A DNA stretch of 55,664 bases from a bacterium (GTDB lineage Bacteria; Verrucomicrobiota; Kiritimatiellia; RFP12; UBA1067). The translations under genes and the position numbers were made by a program. The notes beneath the pieces were generated by a model that had not been told where the DNA came from, made no database searches, and saw nothing but the letters and a program-made list of their open reading frames with translations. Below, in pieces: positions 8,329 to 16,346 of this stretch. How positions within the stretch are numbered: position 1 is the first letter of the stretch; every line of letters begins with the position of its first letter. The stretch lies in NCBI GenBank assembly GCA_025360845.1, contig JANYBJ010000185.1, positions 1 to 55,664 of the forward strand. The letters are read 5' to 3'.

Positions 8329-10053
8329 ATGCCTCAGCCGGTTCACTACCAGAGTTTTCAGAACGCGTTAATCAAGCGCGGCGTATTAACCGAAAAGCAA
8401 CTGCAAGACGCCCTTTCCGAAGCGGGCAAAGTTCCGCTCGAACGTTTTCTGTTGCAGAACCGCATCGTAGCGCCCGAAGTGCTGACGCTCACGGTCGCCG
8501 CCTATTTTCACAGTTTCCCCATCGCCCTTCCTTCCTCGCTCATCCTGCCGATCGAGCTTTTGGATTTGGCGCCGGCCCAACTCTGGCTCCGCCTGAAGGC
8601 CGTCCCGCTCATGCGCCTGGGCAAGCGGCTGTGTGTGGTTTTTGGCGATCCCTTCGACCTGCTGGCGCAGGAGGAGATCGCCCGTGTCACCCGGCTGGAT
8701 ATCATCCCGTTTGTCGCTCAAGAGAACGAAGTGCTCGACGCCATTGGCCGCGCGCAGACCCGCAAAGACTCCGAGAACCCGGGTCTGGCCATGGAAAGTA
8801 TCATGAAGGTGCCGGACGCCGACATCGAGGTCTCCAGCGAAGCGCAGAACAAGGACGCGAACATTGACAGCGGCTTGGACAGCGCCGACGAGGCTCCCGT
8901 CATCCGCATGGTCAACATGATGCTGGTTGAAGCCCTCCGCACCGGCGCGAGCGACATCCACTTCGAAGCCATGGAGAAGGTTTCGCGGCTGCGTTACCGC
9001 ATCGACGGCGCGCTGATCGAACGGCCCAGCCCCCCGCGTTCCCTGCACAATGCGATCGTGTCGCGCATCAAGATCATGTCCGACCTCGACATCGCGGAGC
9101 GGCGCAACCCGCAAGACGGGCGTTTCAAGGTCAAAGCACTCAAAAAAGAGGTCGACATCCGCGTCAGTATCCTGCCGACAATCCACGGGGAGAAGGTGGT
9201 GATGCGTACCCTTGACAAGACCAACCTCGCCCCCAGCCTCGCCGCGCTGGGACTGGATGATTTCGCCTATAAGGCAATGAGGTTCGCGATCGACCAACCC
9301 CACGGCATCATCCTGGTCACCGGGCCGACCGGCTCCGGCAAAACCACCACCCTTTACTCCTGCCTGCAAGACCTGAACAAGCCGGACGTGAATATCGTCA
9401 CCGCCGAAGACCCGGTCGAATACCAACTCCACGGCATCAATCAGGTCCATGTCAACCAGCAGACGGGACTCACCTTCTCCATGGTGTTGCGTTCCGTGCT
9501 GCGTCAGGATCCCGACATCGTTCTCGTAGGCGAAATCCGCGACGGGGAGACCGCCGACATCGCGGTGAAAGCCGCGCTCACGGGCCATCTGGTGTTGAGC
9601 ACGCTCCACACCAACGACGCCTCCGGCGTGATAGCCCGTCTGATCGACATGGGCGTGCCCCCTTTCCTGCTCGCCTCCTCGCTGATCCTCGCCCAGGCCC
9701 AACGTCTCTTCCGCAAGCTCTGTCCGCTTTGCAAGAAAGCGTGCGAGATCAATCCGGAAGTCCTCATTGCAAACCACATCGACCCCCAGTTCTTCGAGGG
9801 GGCTTCCGTCTTCGAGCCGAACGGCTGCCCGAAATGTAACGGCATCGGCTATAAGGGCCGCGGCGCGGTGATGGAGGTGCTGCCCATCAGCGACGCCATC
9901 CGCAACGCGATCACCAAGGGCGCGTCTTCGTCGGCGCTCCGCGAACTCGCCGTCAGCGAAGGCATGATCACGATCAAAGACGCGGGCATGATGAAGGTCC
10001 GGAACGGCATCACCTCTCTCGGCGCCGCACTCGAAGTCACGGGCGGCGAATAA
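8329..10053 (+). CDS. pilB: Type IV pilus assembly ATPase (PilB/GspE family)
   Basis: A 574-residue cytoplasmic motor ATPase that powers pilus extension or pseudopilus assembly. The MshEN-type N-terminal domain spans about 1-145. The catalytic core carries the Walker A motif GPTGSGKTT (332-340), Asp box 'EDPVEYQ', Walker B 'DPDIVLVGEIRD' (394-405) and a His box 'STLHTND'. The tetracysteine zinc motif is CPLCKKAC (465-472) plus CPKC (500-503), diagnostic of the GspE/PilB branch against PilT. The start is supported by GGAG 10 bases upstream. pilC follows 16 bases after the stop. The gene is preceded by a sigma-54 promoter. PilB is favoured over GspE because pilM-Q and pilT are in the same locus. 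Confidence 0.95.
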   Translation: MPQPVHYQSFQNALIKRGVLTEKQLQDALSEAGKVPLERFLLQNRIVAPEVLTLTVAAYFHSFPIALPSSLILPIELLDLAPAQLWLRLKAVPLMRLGKRLCVVFGDPFDLLAQEEIARVTRLDIIPFVAQENEVLDAIGRAQTRKDSENPGLAMESIMKVPDADIEVSSEAQNKDANIDSGLDSADEAPVIRMVNMMLVEALRTGASDIHFEAMEKVSRLRYRIDGALIERPSPPRSLHNAIVSRIKIMSDLDIAERRNPQDGRFKVKALKKEVDIRVSILPTIHGEKVVMRTLDKTNLAPSLAALGLDDFAYKAMRFAIDQPHGIILVTGPTGSGKTTTLYSCLQDLNKPDVNIVTAEDPVEYQLHGINQVHVNQQTGLTFSMVLRSVLRQDPDIVLVGEIRDGETADIAVKAALTGHLVLSTLHTNDASGVIARLIDMGVPPFLLASSLILAQAQRLFRKLCPLCKKACEINPEVLIANHIDPQFFEGASVFEPNGCPKCNGIGYKGRGAVMEVLPISDAIRNAITKGASSSALRELAVSEGMITIKDAGMMKVRNGITSLGAALEVTGGE

Positions 10054-10069
10054 CCTAAACGGAGTTTTT

Positions 10070-11158
10070 ATGGCAAGTGCGACCACGCAAGTCAACACCA
10101 TCCGCGTCAGCGGTATCGGTGCGATCAAAAAGAAAGAGCTGATCCCGTTCACCCGTCAGATGGCGAGCATGCTGAACGCGGGCATGTCGATCCTTTCGGC
10201 GATCTCGACGCTGGAGGACCAATGCGCCCATCCGGGATTCCGGCTGGTCTTGAGATCTCTGCGCGATAACATCGAAAGCGGTTTGCCTTTTTCCGACGGC
10301 TTACATCAGTTCCCGAAGGTATTCGACGACATGTACGTCAACATGGTTGCTGCGGGCGAGAAGAGCGGCCAGTTTGCCGCCGTGCTCAAGCGCCTGGCTT
10401 TCATGATGGACGCCTCGGCGCGCTTGCTGCGCAAGGTCAAATCCGCCATGGCCTACCCGCTCGTCGTCCTGTCGTTGGCCTTAATCATCGCGGCTGGCCT
10501 CGTCACTTTTGTGGTGCCCGTCTTTAAAGACATGTTCGAAGGTTTCGGCGCCCAGTTGCCCGGCCCCACCCAGGCCTTGGTGACCGCCAGCGATTTCATC
10601 CGGAAACAGTGGTACTATGTGATCGGCGGCATCGCTGTCGTCATCTTCGGTTTCCGTAAATGGCTCGCTTCAGCGGAGGGAAGGTATAAGTTCGACCAGC
10701 TCCTGCTCAAGCTGCCGGTTTTCGGCGACCTGACGCAAAAAGTGGCCGTAGCCCGCTTCTGCCGTCTCTTCGCGCAGATGCTTTCCAGCGGCGTGCCGAT
10801 CCTGGACGCGATGTTGGTCGTCGCGAAGTCCATGGGCAACAAGGTGATCGAATCGTCCATCCTGTCGGCCCGCTCCGGCATTGAACAGGGCAACACCCTC
10901 AGCTCCTCGCTGGAAGGCAAGCCCAGTCTGCCGCTTCTGATGATCCGCATGATCGCGGCGGGCGAAAAGAGCGGGCGTATCGACGAGATGCTCGAAAGCA
11001 TCGCCGACACCTACGACGACGAGGTGGAGACCACGCTGGCCACGCTGACCTCTCTGATGGAACCCTTTCTGATGGTCTTCCTCGGCGTGGTCATCGGCGG
11101 CATCGTGATCGCCATGTTCCTCCCCATCTTCAAACTCGGCACGGTCATCAGCGGATAA
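10070..11158 (+). CDS. pilC: Type IV pilus inner-membrane platform protein (PilC/GspF)
   Basis: A 362-residue polytopic inner-membrane protein on which the pilus ATPases act. It has two tandem T2SSF domains (about 27-150 and 230-350), each with the family signature (FTRQMASMLNAGMSI...; VARFCRLFAQMLSSGVPI...) and the 'NMVAAGEKSGQF' / 'MIAAGEKSGRI' motifs. Hydrophobic helices lie at about 128-150, 182-196 and 325-352. The N-terminal ~20 residues before the first domain are short compared with many PilC proteins. GGAG sits 5 bases before the ATG, and the gene is almost certainly cotranscribed with pilB. Confidence 0.94.
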   Translation: MASATTQVNTIRVSGIGAIKKKELIPFTRQMASMLNAGMSILSAISTLEDQCAHPGFRLVLRSLRDNIESGLPFSDGLHQFPKVFDDMYVNMVAAGEKSGQFAAVLKRLAFMMDASARLLRKVKSAMAYPLVVLSLALIIAAGLVTFVVPVFKDMFEGFGAQLPGPTQALVTASDFIRKQWYYVIGGIAVVIFGFRKWLASAEGRYKFDQLLLKLPVFGDLTQKVAVARFCRLFAQMLSSGVPILDAMLVVAKSMGNKVIESSILSARSGIEQGNTLSSSLEGKPSLPLLMIRMIAAGEKSGRIDEMLESIADTYDDEVETTLATLTSLMEPFLMVFLGVVIGGIVIAMFLPIFKLGTVISG

Positions 11159-11290
11159 CGTTTCCGGAAACAGGATCGGATATTAGCCATTAGCCCCGGA
11201 CGAAGGGTTCGTGGTTGTATTTTGATACGTTCTTAGTTATTATGGTGCCGTTTTATAACTGTAATTCGTGAGTGTAACCCTGACTGTGTT

Positions 11291-12682
11291 ATGGCTAAAA
11301 TCCTGATAGTTGACGACGAGGCGCGCATCCTGCTCCTGCTTCAGAGCCTTTTGAAGGCGAACGGTTACGAGACGTCCACGGCTAAGGACGGCGCAGATGC
11401 TCTCCAGCTTGCGAAAAAGAACCCCTTTGATCTGGTCATCACCGATCTGCGCATGGCCCCCATGGACGGCATGACGCTGTTCCGCGAGCTGAAGACGCTC
11501 TATCCCGCCATGCCGGTGATTCTGCTCACGGCCTACGCCTCGGTCGAAACCGCCATCGAGGCCATGAAGAGCGGCGCGTTCGACTACCTCACCAAGCCGT
11601 TCAAAGTCGACGAGATGCTCGCCACGGTCAAACGCGCGCTCGACAACGTCAAGAACAGCGCCGCAGCCGCAGTCGCGACCGATCCCAACGCGCCGCTGCG
11701 TTACCAGTTCGAGAACCTCATCGCCTCCAACAGCGCCATGATGCAGGTCTGCGAAATGATCCAGCGCGTGGCGCCAACCGCCGCCACCGTCCTCATCAAC
11801 GGCGAGAGCGGCACCGGCAAAGAGGTCATCGCCCGAACGATCCACAACACCAGCCCGCGCAAAGACAAGCCGTGGGTGGCCGTGAACTGCGCCGCGCTGC
11901 CGGAACCGCTGCTCGAATCCGAGATGTTCGGCCATGTCAAAGGCGCCTTCACCGGCGCGGTGGTGGAAAAGGAGGGCCTGTTCGAAACCGCCAACAACGG
12001 CACGCTTTTCCTCGATGAGATCTCCTCGCTCCCCCTCGTGCTCCAAGGTAAACTCCTGCGCGTCTTGCAGGAGAAGGAAATCCGCCGCGTCGGCGGCACC
12101 AAGAACATCCCGATCAACGTTCGAGTCATCGTCGCCAGCAACACCAACCTCGAACAACTGGTGGTTCAAGGCAGCTTCCGCGCCGACCTTTACTACCGTT
12201 TCGCCGTCATCACGCTCGACATTCCGCCGCTGCGCGACCGTATCGAAGACATTCTGCCGCTCGCTCGCCATTTTATCCGCATCGAGAGTGCGGGCTTTAA
12301 GACCCAGCCGACGCTCTCGCAAGAGGCGGTCGATGTGCTGGTGTCCTACCGCTGGCCAGGCAACGTGCGCGAATTGGAGAACGCCATCAAACATGCGGTG
12401 ACCTTTCTGCAGGAAGACACCATCACGCCCGACCTCCTGCCCTCGCGGATCGTCAGCCGCGCCAGTGAGGCGAAAGCCCAGCAGGCCGTCCAGCCTTCAG
12501 CGCCAGGCAGCAACACCTCGCTCAAAGGCTTTCTCAAGCTGAAAGAGAAGGAGTACCTGGATCAGATCCTCTCCTCCACAAACGGCGACAAGGAAAAAGC
12601 CGCGCAAACCCTTCAGGTCAGCCTGGCCACCCTCTACCGCAAACTGTCGGACGAAGAGGTTCCGCCGGCCCCGCAAAGGTGA
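11291..12682 (+). CDS. Sigma-54-dependent response regulator (NtrC/PilR type)
   Basis: A 463-residue transcription activator. The receiver domain (1-120) has the acidic pair D8/D9, phospho-acceptor D52 and K102. The AAA+ core has Walker A GESGTGKE (171-178), the sigma-54-contacting GAFTGA loop (218-223), Walker B 'GTLFLDEIS' and arginine fingers in 'FRADLYYRF'. A Fis-type helix-turn-helix ends the protein (KEKAAQTLQVSLATLYRKL). The presence of GAFTGA means it should activate sigma-54 promoters, and at least eight lie within 30 kb, all in the pilus locus, so a PilR-like role is likely. Its cognate kinase is not obvious. The upstream gap (11159-11290) holds a perfect palindrome GTTTCCGGAAAC at 11160-11171. 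Confidence 0.92.
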   Translation: MAKILIVDDEARILLLLQSLLKANGYETSTAKDGADALQLAKKNPFDLVITDLRMAPMDGMTLFRELKTLYPAMPVILLTAYASVETAIEAMKSGAFDYLTKPFKVDEMLATVKRALDNVKNSAAAAVATDPNAPLRYQFENLIASNSAMMQVCEMIQRVAPTAATVLINGESGTGKEVIARTIHNTSPRKDKPWVAVNCAALPEPLLESEMFGHVKGAFTGAVVEKEGLFETANNGTLFLDEISSLPLVLQGKLLRVLQEKEIRRVGGTKNIPINVRVIVASNTNLEQLVVQGSFRADLYYRFAVITLDIPPLRDRIEDILPLARHFIRIESAGFKTQPTLSQEAVDVLVSYRWPGNVRELENAIKHAVTFLQEDTITPDLLPSRIVSRASEAKAQQAVQPSAPGSNTSLKGFLKLKEKEYLDQILSSTNGDKEKAAQTLQVSLATLYRKLSDEEVPPAPQR

Positions 12683-12843
12683 CCCGTTTTTGTCTCTTTT
12701 GCAAAGTTGGGTGTCATTTATGAGAAAAATTGACCTTTTGAAAGCGCGCCTGATCTCCTGAAACCCGGCATCCCTGATCCTTTTCTTTGACCTTGCGTGC
12801 GATTTATTCTTTTTTTCACATAAGCTTTTCGCTGATTGAGAAT

Positions 12844-12859
12844 TGGCACGCCGTCTGCT
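12844..12859 (+). promoter_or_regulatory. Sigma-54 promoter for pilin gene 1
   Basis: TGGCACGCCGTCTGCT matches the -24/-12 consensus except for C in place of the first T of TTGC. It lies 71 bases before the pilin ATG. About 140 bases upstream (12692-12704) is TGTCTCTTTTGCA, resembling a half of the palindromic repeats at 18528 and 22074. Confidence 0.8.
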
Positions 12860-12930
12860 TTATCAAATTCAACAGTGGGACCGACAGAGATGCCGGAAAA
12901 CACAATAAAACGAGAGAAAAGGAATTCATC

Positions 12931-13272
12931 ATGAAACGCAATCGTAAGGGTTTTACACTCGTCGAAATTATGATCGTGGTCGCGATCATCGGCATCTTGG
13001 CCGCCATCGCTATCCCGAACTTCCTCAAGTCGCGGACAGAGTCCCAGAAAAACTCCTGTATCGCCAACATGAAGCAGCTCTACGGCGCCGCCGAACAGTA
13101 TAAGTTGGCCGCCACCGGAACAGCCGTGACGCCGTCCGTCGCGCAGTTGATCGACCCTACCACCGGTTATATCAAGGCGAGCACGGCGCCGCTTTGCCCG
13201 ACCACCAAAGCCGGCTATACGATCACCGACTCGACCGTCACCTGCGCGACAACGGGGCATGTGCTTCTGTAA
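12931..13272 (+). CDS. pilA: Type IV major-pilin-like protein, copy 1
   Basis: A 113-residue prepilin. The leader MKRNRKG is followed by the processed N-terminus FTLVEIMIVVAIIGILAAIA with the essential Glu at +5, then the polymerising alpha-1 helix. The small globular domain has three cysteines (NSCIAN, LCPTTK, VTCATT), of which two probably form a C-terminal disulfide loop. It ends in GHVLL. The ATG is set by AAAGGA 7 bases upstream. It is paralogous to 13854-14195, and promoter, gene and terminator are all duplicated. It could be a T4P major pilin or a GspG-like pseudopilin; the sigma-54 promoter favours the former. Confidence 0.88.
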   Translation: MKRNRKGFTLVEIMIVVAIIGILAAIAIPNFLKSRTESQKNSCIANMKQLYGAAEQYKLAATGTAVTPSVAQLIDPTTGYIKASTAPLCPTTKAGYTITDSTVTCATTGHVLL

Positions 13273-13299
13273 TCGCTGCAGTCCAGATTGTTGAAAAAC

Positions 13300-13340
13300 G
13301 AACGGGCATCGCTGGCGAGGTGATGTCCGTTTGTTTTATT
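13300..13340 (+). terminator. Terminator after pilin 1
   Basis: The stem ACGGGCATC / GATGTCCGT (one G-U pair), with a GC-rich loop, is followed by TTTGTTTTATT. The same hairpin follows pilin 3. Confidence 0.65.
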
Positions 13341-13389
13341 GGTTGAAAGCGACGGTAAACTTCCGATGATTGTAAGAAGGGTGACCCAG

Positions 13390-13719
13390 ATGAGCGCATC
13401 ACGTGCCGGTTTCACTCTTATGGAAATCATGATCGTTGTGGCGATCATAGGGGTTTTGGCCGTGATCGCCATTCCTAATTACGTGAATTCGCGCATCGTG
13501 TCGAATAGAAACGCCTGCCTGGAAAATTTGCGCAAGATCGAGAGTGCGGTCGAACAGGCCAAGACCGCAGGCGTCGAGGCACCCGGGGTGACGGACCTCG
13601 TCGGGGAGAGCGGTTACCTTAAAGCCATGCCGAAATGCCCGGAAACTAAAACCGTTTACACGCAATTCGATCCCCCCGCCTGCCCCTCTGGCGACCTGAC
13701 ACATGTCTTGGTCCCCTGA
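13390..13719 (+). CDS. Pilin-like protein lying between the duplicated pilins
   Basis: A 109-residue prepilin. The leader MSASRAG precedes FTLMEIMIVVAIIGVLAVIA with Glu at +5. The C-terminal part diverges strongly from its neighbours (ENLRKIESAVEQAKTAG..., then MPKCPETKTVYTQF and PACPSGDLTHVLVP), keeping the paired cysteines and the terminal G-x-x-TH-V pattern. I chose the ATG at 13390 (AAGGG about 10 bases upstream) over an upstream in-frame ATG at 13366 because a short leader is normal. No separate sigma-54 promoter is visible, so expression may depend on read-through of the pilin 1 terminator. Possibly a minor pilin. Confidence 0.82.
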   Translation: MSASRAGFTLMEIMIVVAIIGVLAVIAIPNYVNSRIVSNRNACLENLRKIESAVEQAKTAGVEAPGVTDLVGESGYLKAMPKCPETKTVYTQFDPPACPSGDLTHVLVP

Positions 13720-13771
13720 TGGTCGGTCTTTTTTCAGACGTCTCCAGTGAGCACCCGCTTCGCTGATCGCT

Positions 13772-13787
13772 TGGCACGCCGTATGCT
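13772..13787 (+). promoter_or_regulatory. Sigma-54 promoter for pilin gene 3
   Basis: TGGCACGCCGTATGCT differs from the pilin 1 promoter by one base. The 90-base leader down to the ATG is also recognisably duplicated (GGACCGACNGNGATGCCGG and AAACGAGAGAA blocks). Confidence 0.8.
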
Positions 13788-13853
13788 TTAAAATATCGTT
13801 AGCAGGACCGACTGGGATGCCGGTAATCATATAAACGAGAGAAGGAGTTTATC

Positions 13854-14195
13854 ATGAACCGCAATCGTATGGGTTTTACACTCGTCGAAATCATGATCGT
13901 CGTATCGATCATCGGCATCGTGGCCACCATCGCTGTACCGAATTTCATGAGGTCGCGTGCGGACTCCCAGAAGAATTCCTGTATCGCCAACATGAAGCAG
14001 CTCTACGGCGCCTCCGAACAGTGGAAGTTGTCTGCCACCTCAACGGCCACGACACCGACCGTTGCGCAGTTGATCGACCCTGCCACAGGTTACATCCGGG
14101 CGAGATCAGAGCCAGTTTGCCCGACCACCAAGGCCGGTTATACGATCACCGATTCGACCGTTTCCTGCGCGACAACGGGGCATGTGCTCCTGTAG
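13854..14195 (+). CDS. pilA: Type IV major-pilin-like protein, copy 2
   Basis: A 113-residue prepilin, same length as copy 1 and most residues identical. The leader MNRNRMG precedes FTLVEIMIVVSIIGIVATIA with Glu at +5. The globular domain keeps the NSCIANMKQLYGA helix, VAQLIDPATGYI and the CPTTKAGYTITDSTVSCATTGHVLL-type tail with its cysteines. AGAAGGAG lies about 6 bases upstream of the ATG, a stronger ribosome site than in copy 1. The differences cluster in the solvent-exposed middle (SEQWKLSATSTATT; RARSEPV), which fits two pilin variants that could assemble alternately or together. Confidence 0.88.
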   Translation: MNRNRMGFTLVEIMIVVSIIGIVATIAVPNFMRSRADSQKNSCIANMKQLYGASEQWKLSATSTATTPTVAQLIDPATGYIRARSEPVCPTTKAGYTITDSTVSCATTGHVLL

Positions 14196-14222
14196 CCGTT
14201 CAAGAACAGACTGTTGAAATAA

Positions 14223-14263
14223 GAGCGGGCATCGCCGGTCAGGTGATGTCCGTTTGTTTTTTT
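14223..14263 (+). terminator. Terminator after pilin 3
   Basis: The stem GCGGGCATC / GATGTCCGT is followed by TTTGTTTTTTT. It ends 14 bases before the stop of the convergent membrane-protein gene. Confidence 0.7.
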
Positions 14264-14276
14264 GGTTCTCACGCGC

Positions 14277-16343
14277 TCACTGTGCCGGCTGGTAAAACCA
14301 ATACGCGAACGCGACATGGTCGCCGTAGAGCGTCAGACGTGTAGCCGCTTGCCGGATCTTTTCGGCCGGCAAGGTGAGCTGGATCTCCGAGAAAGCCGTC
14401 TCGTTCGTCGAAAGCGGCAGCGCGAACACACCGACCTCGGCCCCATCCACATGGACCCTCAGTTTCAGCGGGGAATCGAAGGTGAACATTTTTTTCATCT
14501 GAAGGGCCCCTATGCGCATCTCCGTCTCGGCTTTAGCTGCGGTGCGCAACACGACTCGCACCGGGCGACCGGGGCGCAGGCGGACCGTCATGTTGTCGCA
14601 CCCAAGAACCACCCTCCCGACCTCAAACACGTCGTTAGTTCCCTCCCCGCCGGCAAGTCCGAAAGGCTCGTATTCCGCGCGGTGAAAGCGGCTGTAGGAC
14701 GTATACTCACACCTCTTCTCATCTTCGGGATAACCCACGTCCAGCCGGTCCGTCAAGCGCCAGCCCTCCTGCGCCAAACGCCCGCTGTCGGCTGGCAGGA
14801 GCGCGCGGTCAAATCCGTCCCACCGCGCGCGGCGCATGTTCGATCCGTCCACGCCCAAAACCTCGATGGGGCCGCACAAGGCCCCGATCTTCGTATTCGC
14901 GAACATCACCTGTTCGGACGACAAAGACCAATAGTCGAAGCGCCACTCGGGATGATGCTTCACGCGCTCCAGATTGAGCACGGGGGCAAAGGTAAGCAGG
15001 TCCGGAGAATAGAGACCCGAGAGGTGTACCAGGCGGTGTCCCGGCAACCCGTACGCGGGACGGGCGGACTCGTCTCCCACACGCGCGCCTGCGGGAAGCT
15101 GGGCATGCGCATCTTTCGCATAATCGTATTTCTGCTGACTGATCAGGCAGGCGGTCTCGTAGGCCGTGACCAGCCACACCGCGCTGACGGCCTGAAAAAC
15201 CGCCACAGCCAAAAAGGGAAACACGCGGCACGCGCGCCGTGGAAAACGCCGGCCCGCCCACACGGCGCCTTCGGCCGTGTAAACCAGCCAGATCGGCAAG
15301 AGCCACGCCAAATAGCGGTCCATGTTCAAGTCCTGCCACCCGCTCGACGCCACCACGCCCAGCGCCGCCACGCTTGCGGCCAGCCACCACACCTCTTTCC
15401 ACGACCCTTCTCTCTTCCACGAGCGCGCCATCACCCCTAGCCACGCGAACAGCGCGCCCAGCAAAGGCATAAAGTAGCACGAGCGCGGCAGGTCGGACGG
15501 CAGACCCAGAAACAGCTCCCGCCCCATCCGCACCGCGTCACCGAGCGTCAAGTTGACGGCCGCGAAAAACCCGTAATTGATAAAGTATCCCTTGCAGTAT
15601 ACCGATTGAAACTGCGCATACCCCGTAAGCCCGTAATTGAACGCGAACACGCCGACTGTAGAGAGTGCCGCCAGCGCCGCCGCCGCCCACTCCATACGGG
15701 AAACCCGTTGCCGCAACGCCATCCGACGGACCACCAGCGCACCCGCAAAAAGAACGGCGAACACACCCCCCTCTGGCCTGCACCACGGCGCCAGCACCAG
15801 CAACGCCGCCAACCATTCGATCCGTCCGGCCAAGAGGGCCGCAAAAACACCGGAACTCACGGCCATGAACAGCCCCACATCCGATTGGGACAATGCGCAA
15901 TACACCGCATGCCCGTTCAAAACGAGCAGTGCGCACGCCGCGTTTTTCACCCGAGGAGAAGTTGCGAGACGGCACACGATCAAGCCCCAATTCGCCAGGA
16001 ACATGAGGTAGAACAACGCGTTTAAGACAAATCCGGCCGTCAATAACGCATCCCCGGTCGCGCCGGCCTTGTATAAGGCGGCCAGCAAAAAAGGATACAG
16101 GTGCGACGTGCTGCCCGTCGACGGCTTGTCCCCCGGCGTGTAAATATAGGGCATCCCCTCTGCAATCTGCCTCGCCGACTGACAGTAGAGCAACGTGTCA
16201 GGCTGTGGCACAGCCACATGGCTGTCCGGGCTGGCCCACGTCCCCACAAAGTAATAAGCGGCGATTTGCAGCACGCCACAGGCCAGCATGATCTTGATGC
16301 GTCCGCCTGTTGAAAAAGAAAACCATCGGTCCATGAATGTCAT
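14277..16343 (-). CDS. Polytopic membrane protein, probable GT-C-type glycosyltransferase
   Basis: A 688-residue protein. Residues 15-400 contain about 9-11 hydrophobic helices; the C-terminal ~290 residues are soluble and beta-rich. The first large loop has the pattern of GT-C transferases, which use lipid-linked sugars outside the inner membrane: QPDTLLYCQSARQIAEGMPYI, then 'STSHLYPFLLAALY'. Another acidic/charged loop, 'APWCRPEGGVF', follows. No specific family is certain. It is the last gene of a three-gene minus-strand unit driven by a sigma-54 promoter, and it faces the pilin genes, so pilin or surface glycosylation is an attractive inference. Only 3 bases separate its start from the upstream gene's stop. 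Confidence 0.6.
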   Translation of the reverse strand: MTFMDRWFSFSTGGRIKIMLACGVLQIAAYYFVGTWASPDSHVAVPQPDTLLYCQSARQIAEGMPYIYTPGDKPSTGSTSHLYPFLLAALYKAGATGDALLTAGFVLNALFYLMFLANWGLIVCRLATSPRVKNAACALLVLNGHAVYCALSQSDVGLFMAVSSGVFAALLAGRIEWLAALLVLAPWCRPEGGVFAVLFAGALVVRRMALRQRVSRMEWAAAALAALSTVGVFAFNYGLTGYAQFQSVYCKGYFINYGFFAAVNLTLGDAVRMGRELFLGLPSDLPRSCYFMPLLGALFAWLGVMARSWKREGSWKEVWWLAASVAALGVVASSGWQDLNMDRYLAWLLPIWLVYTAEGAVWAGRRFPRRACRVFPFLAVAVFQAVSAVWLVTAYETACLISQQKYDYAKDAHAQLPAGARVGDESARPAYGLPGHRLVHLSGLYSPDLLTFAPVLNLERVKHHPEWRFDYWSLSSEQVMFANTKIGALCGPIEVLGVDGSNMRRARWDGFDRALLPADSGRLAQEGWRLTDRLDVGYPEDEKRCEYTSYSRFHRAEYEPFGLAGGEGTNDVFEVGRVVLGCDNMTVRLRPGRPVRVVLRTAAKAETEMRIGALQMKKMFTFDSPLKLRVHVDGAEVGVFALPLSTNETAFSEIQLTLPAEKIRQAATRLTLYGDHVAFAYWFYQPAQ

Positions 16344-16346
16344 CCC

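Noticed and set aside
8386..10152. A 588-codon minus-strand frame opposite pilB
   Set aside because: It is antisense to a gene with complete ATPase motifs; its His/Asp/Val-rich composition is the usual shadow in GC-rich DNA.
11240..12394. A 384-codon minus-strand frame opposite the NtrC-type regulator
   Set aside because: Same shadow effect; the plus-strand product has receiver, AAA+ and Fis domains.
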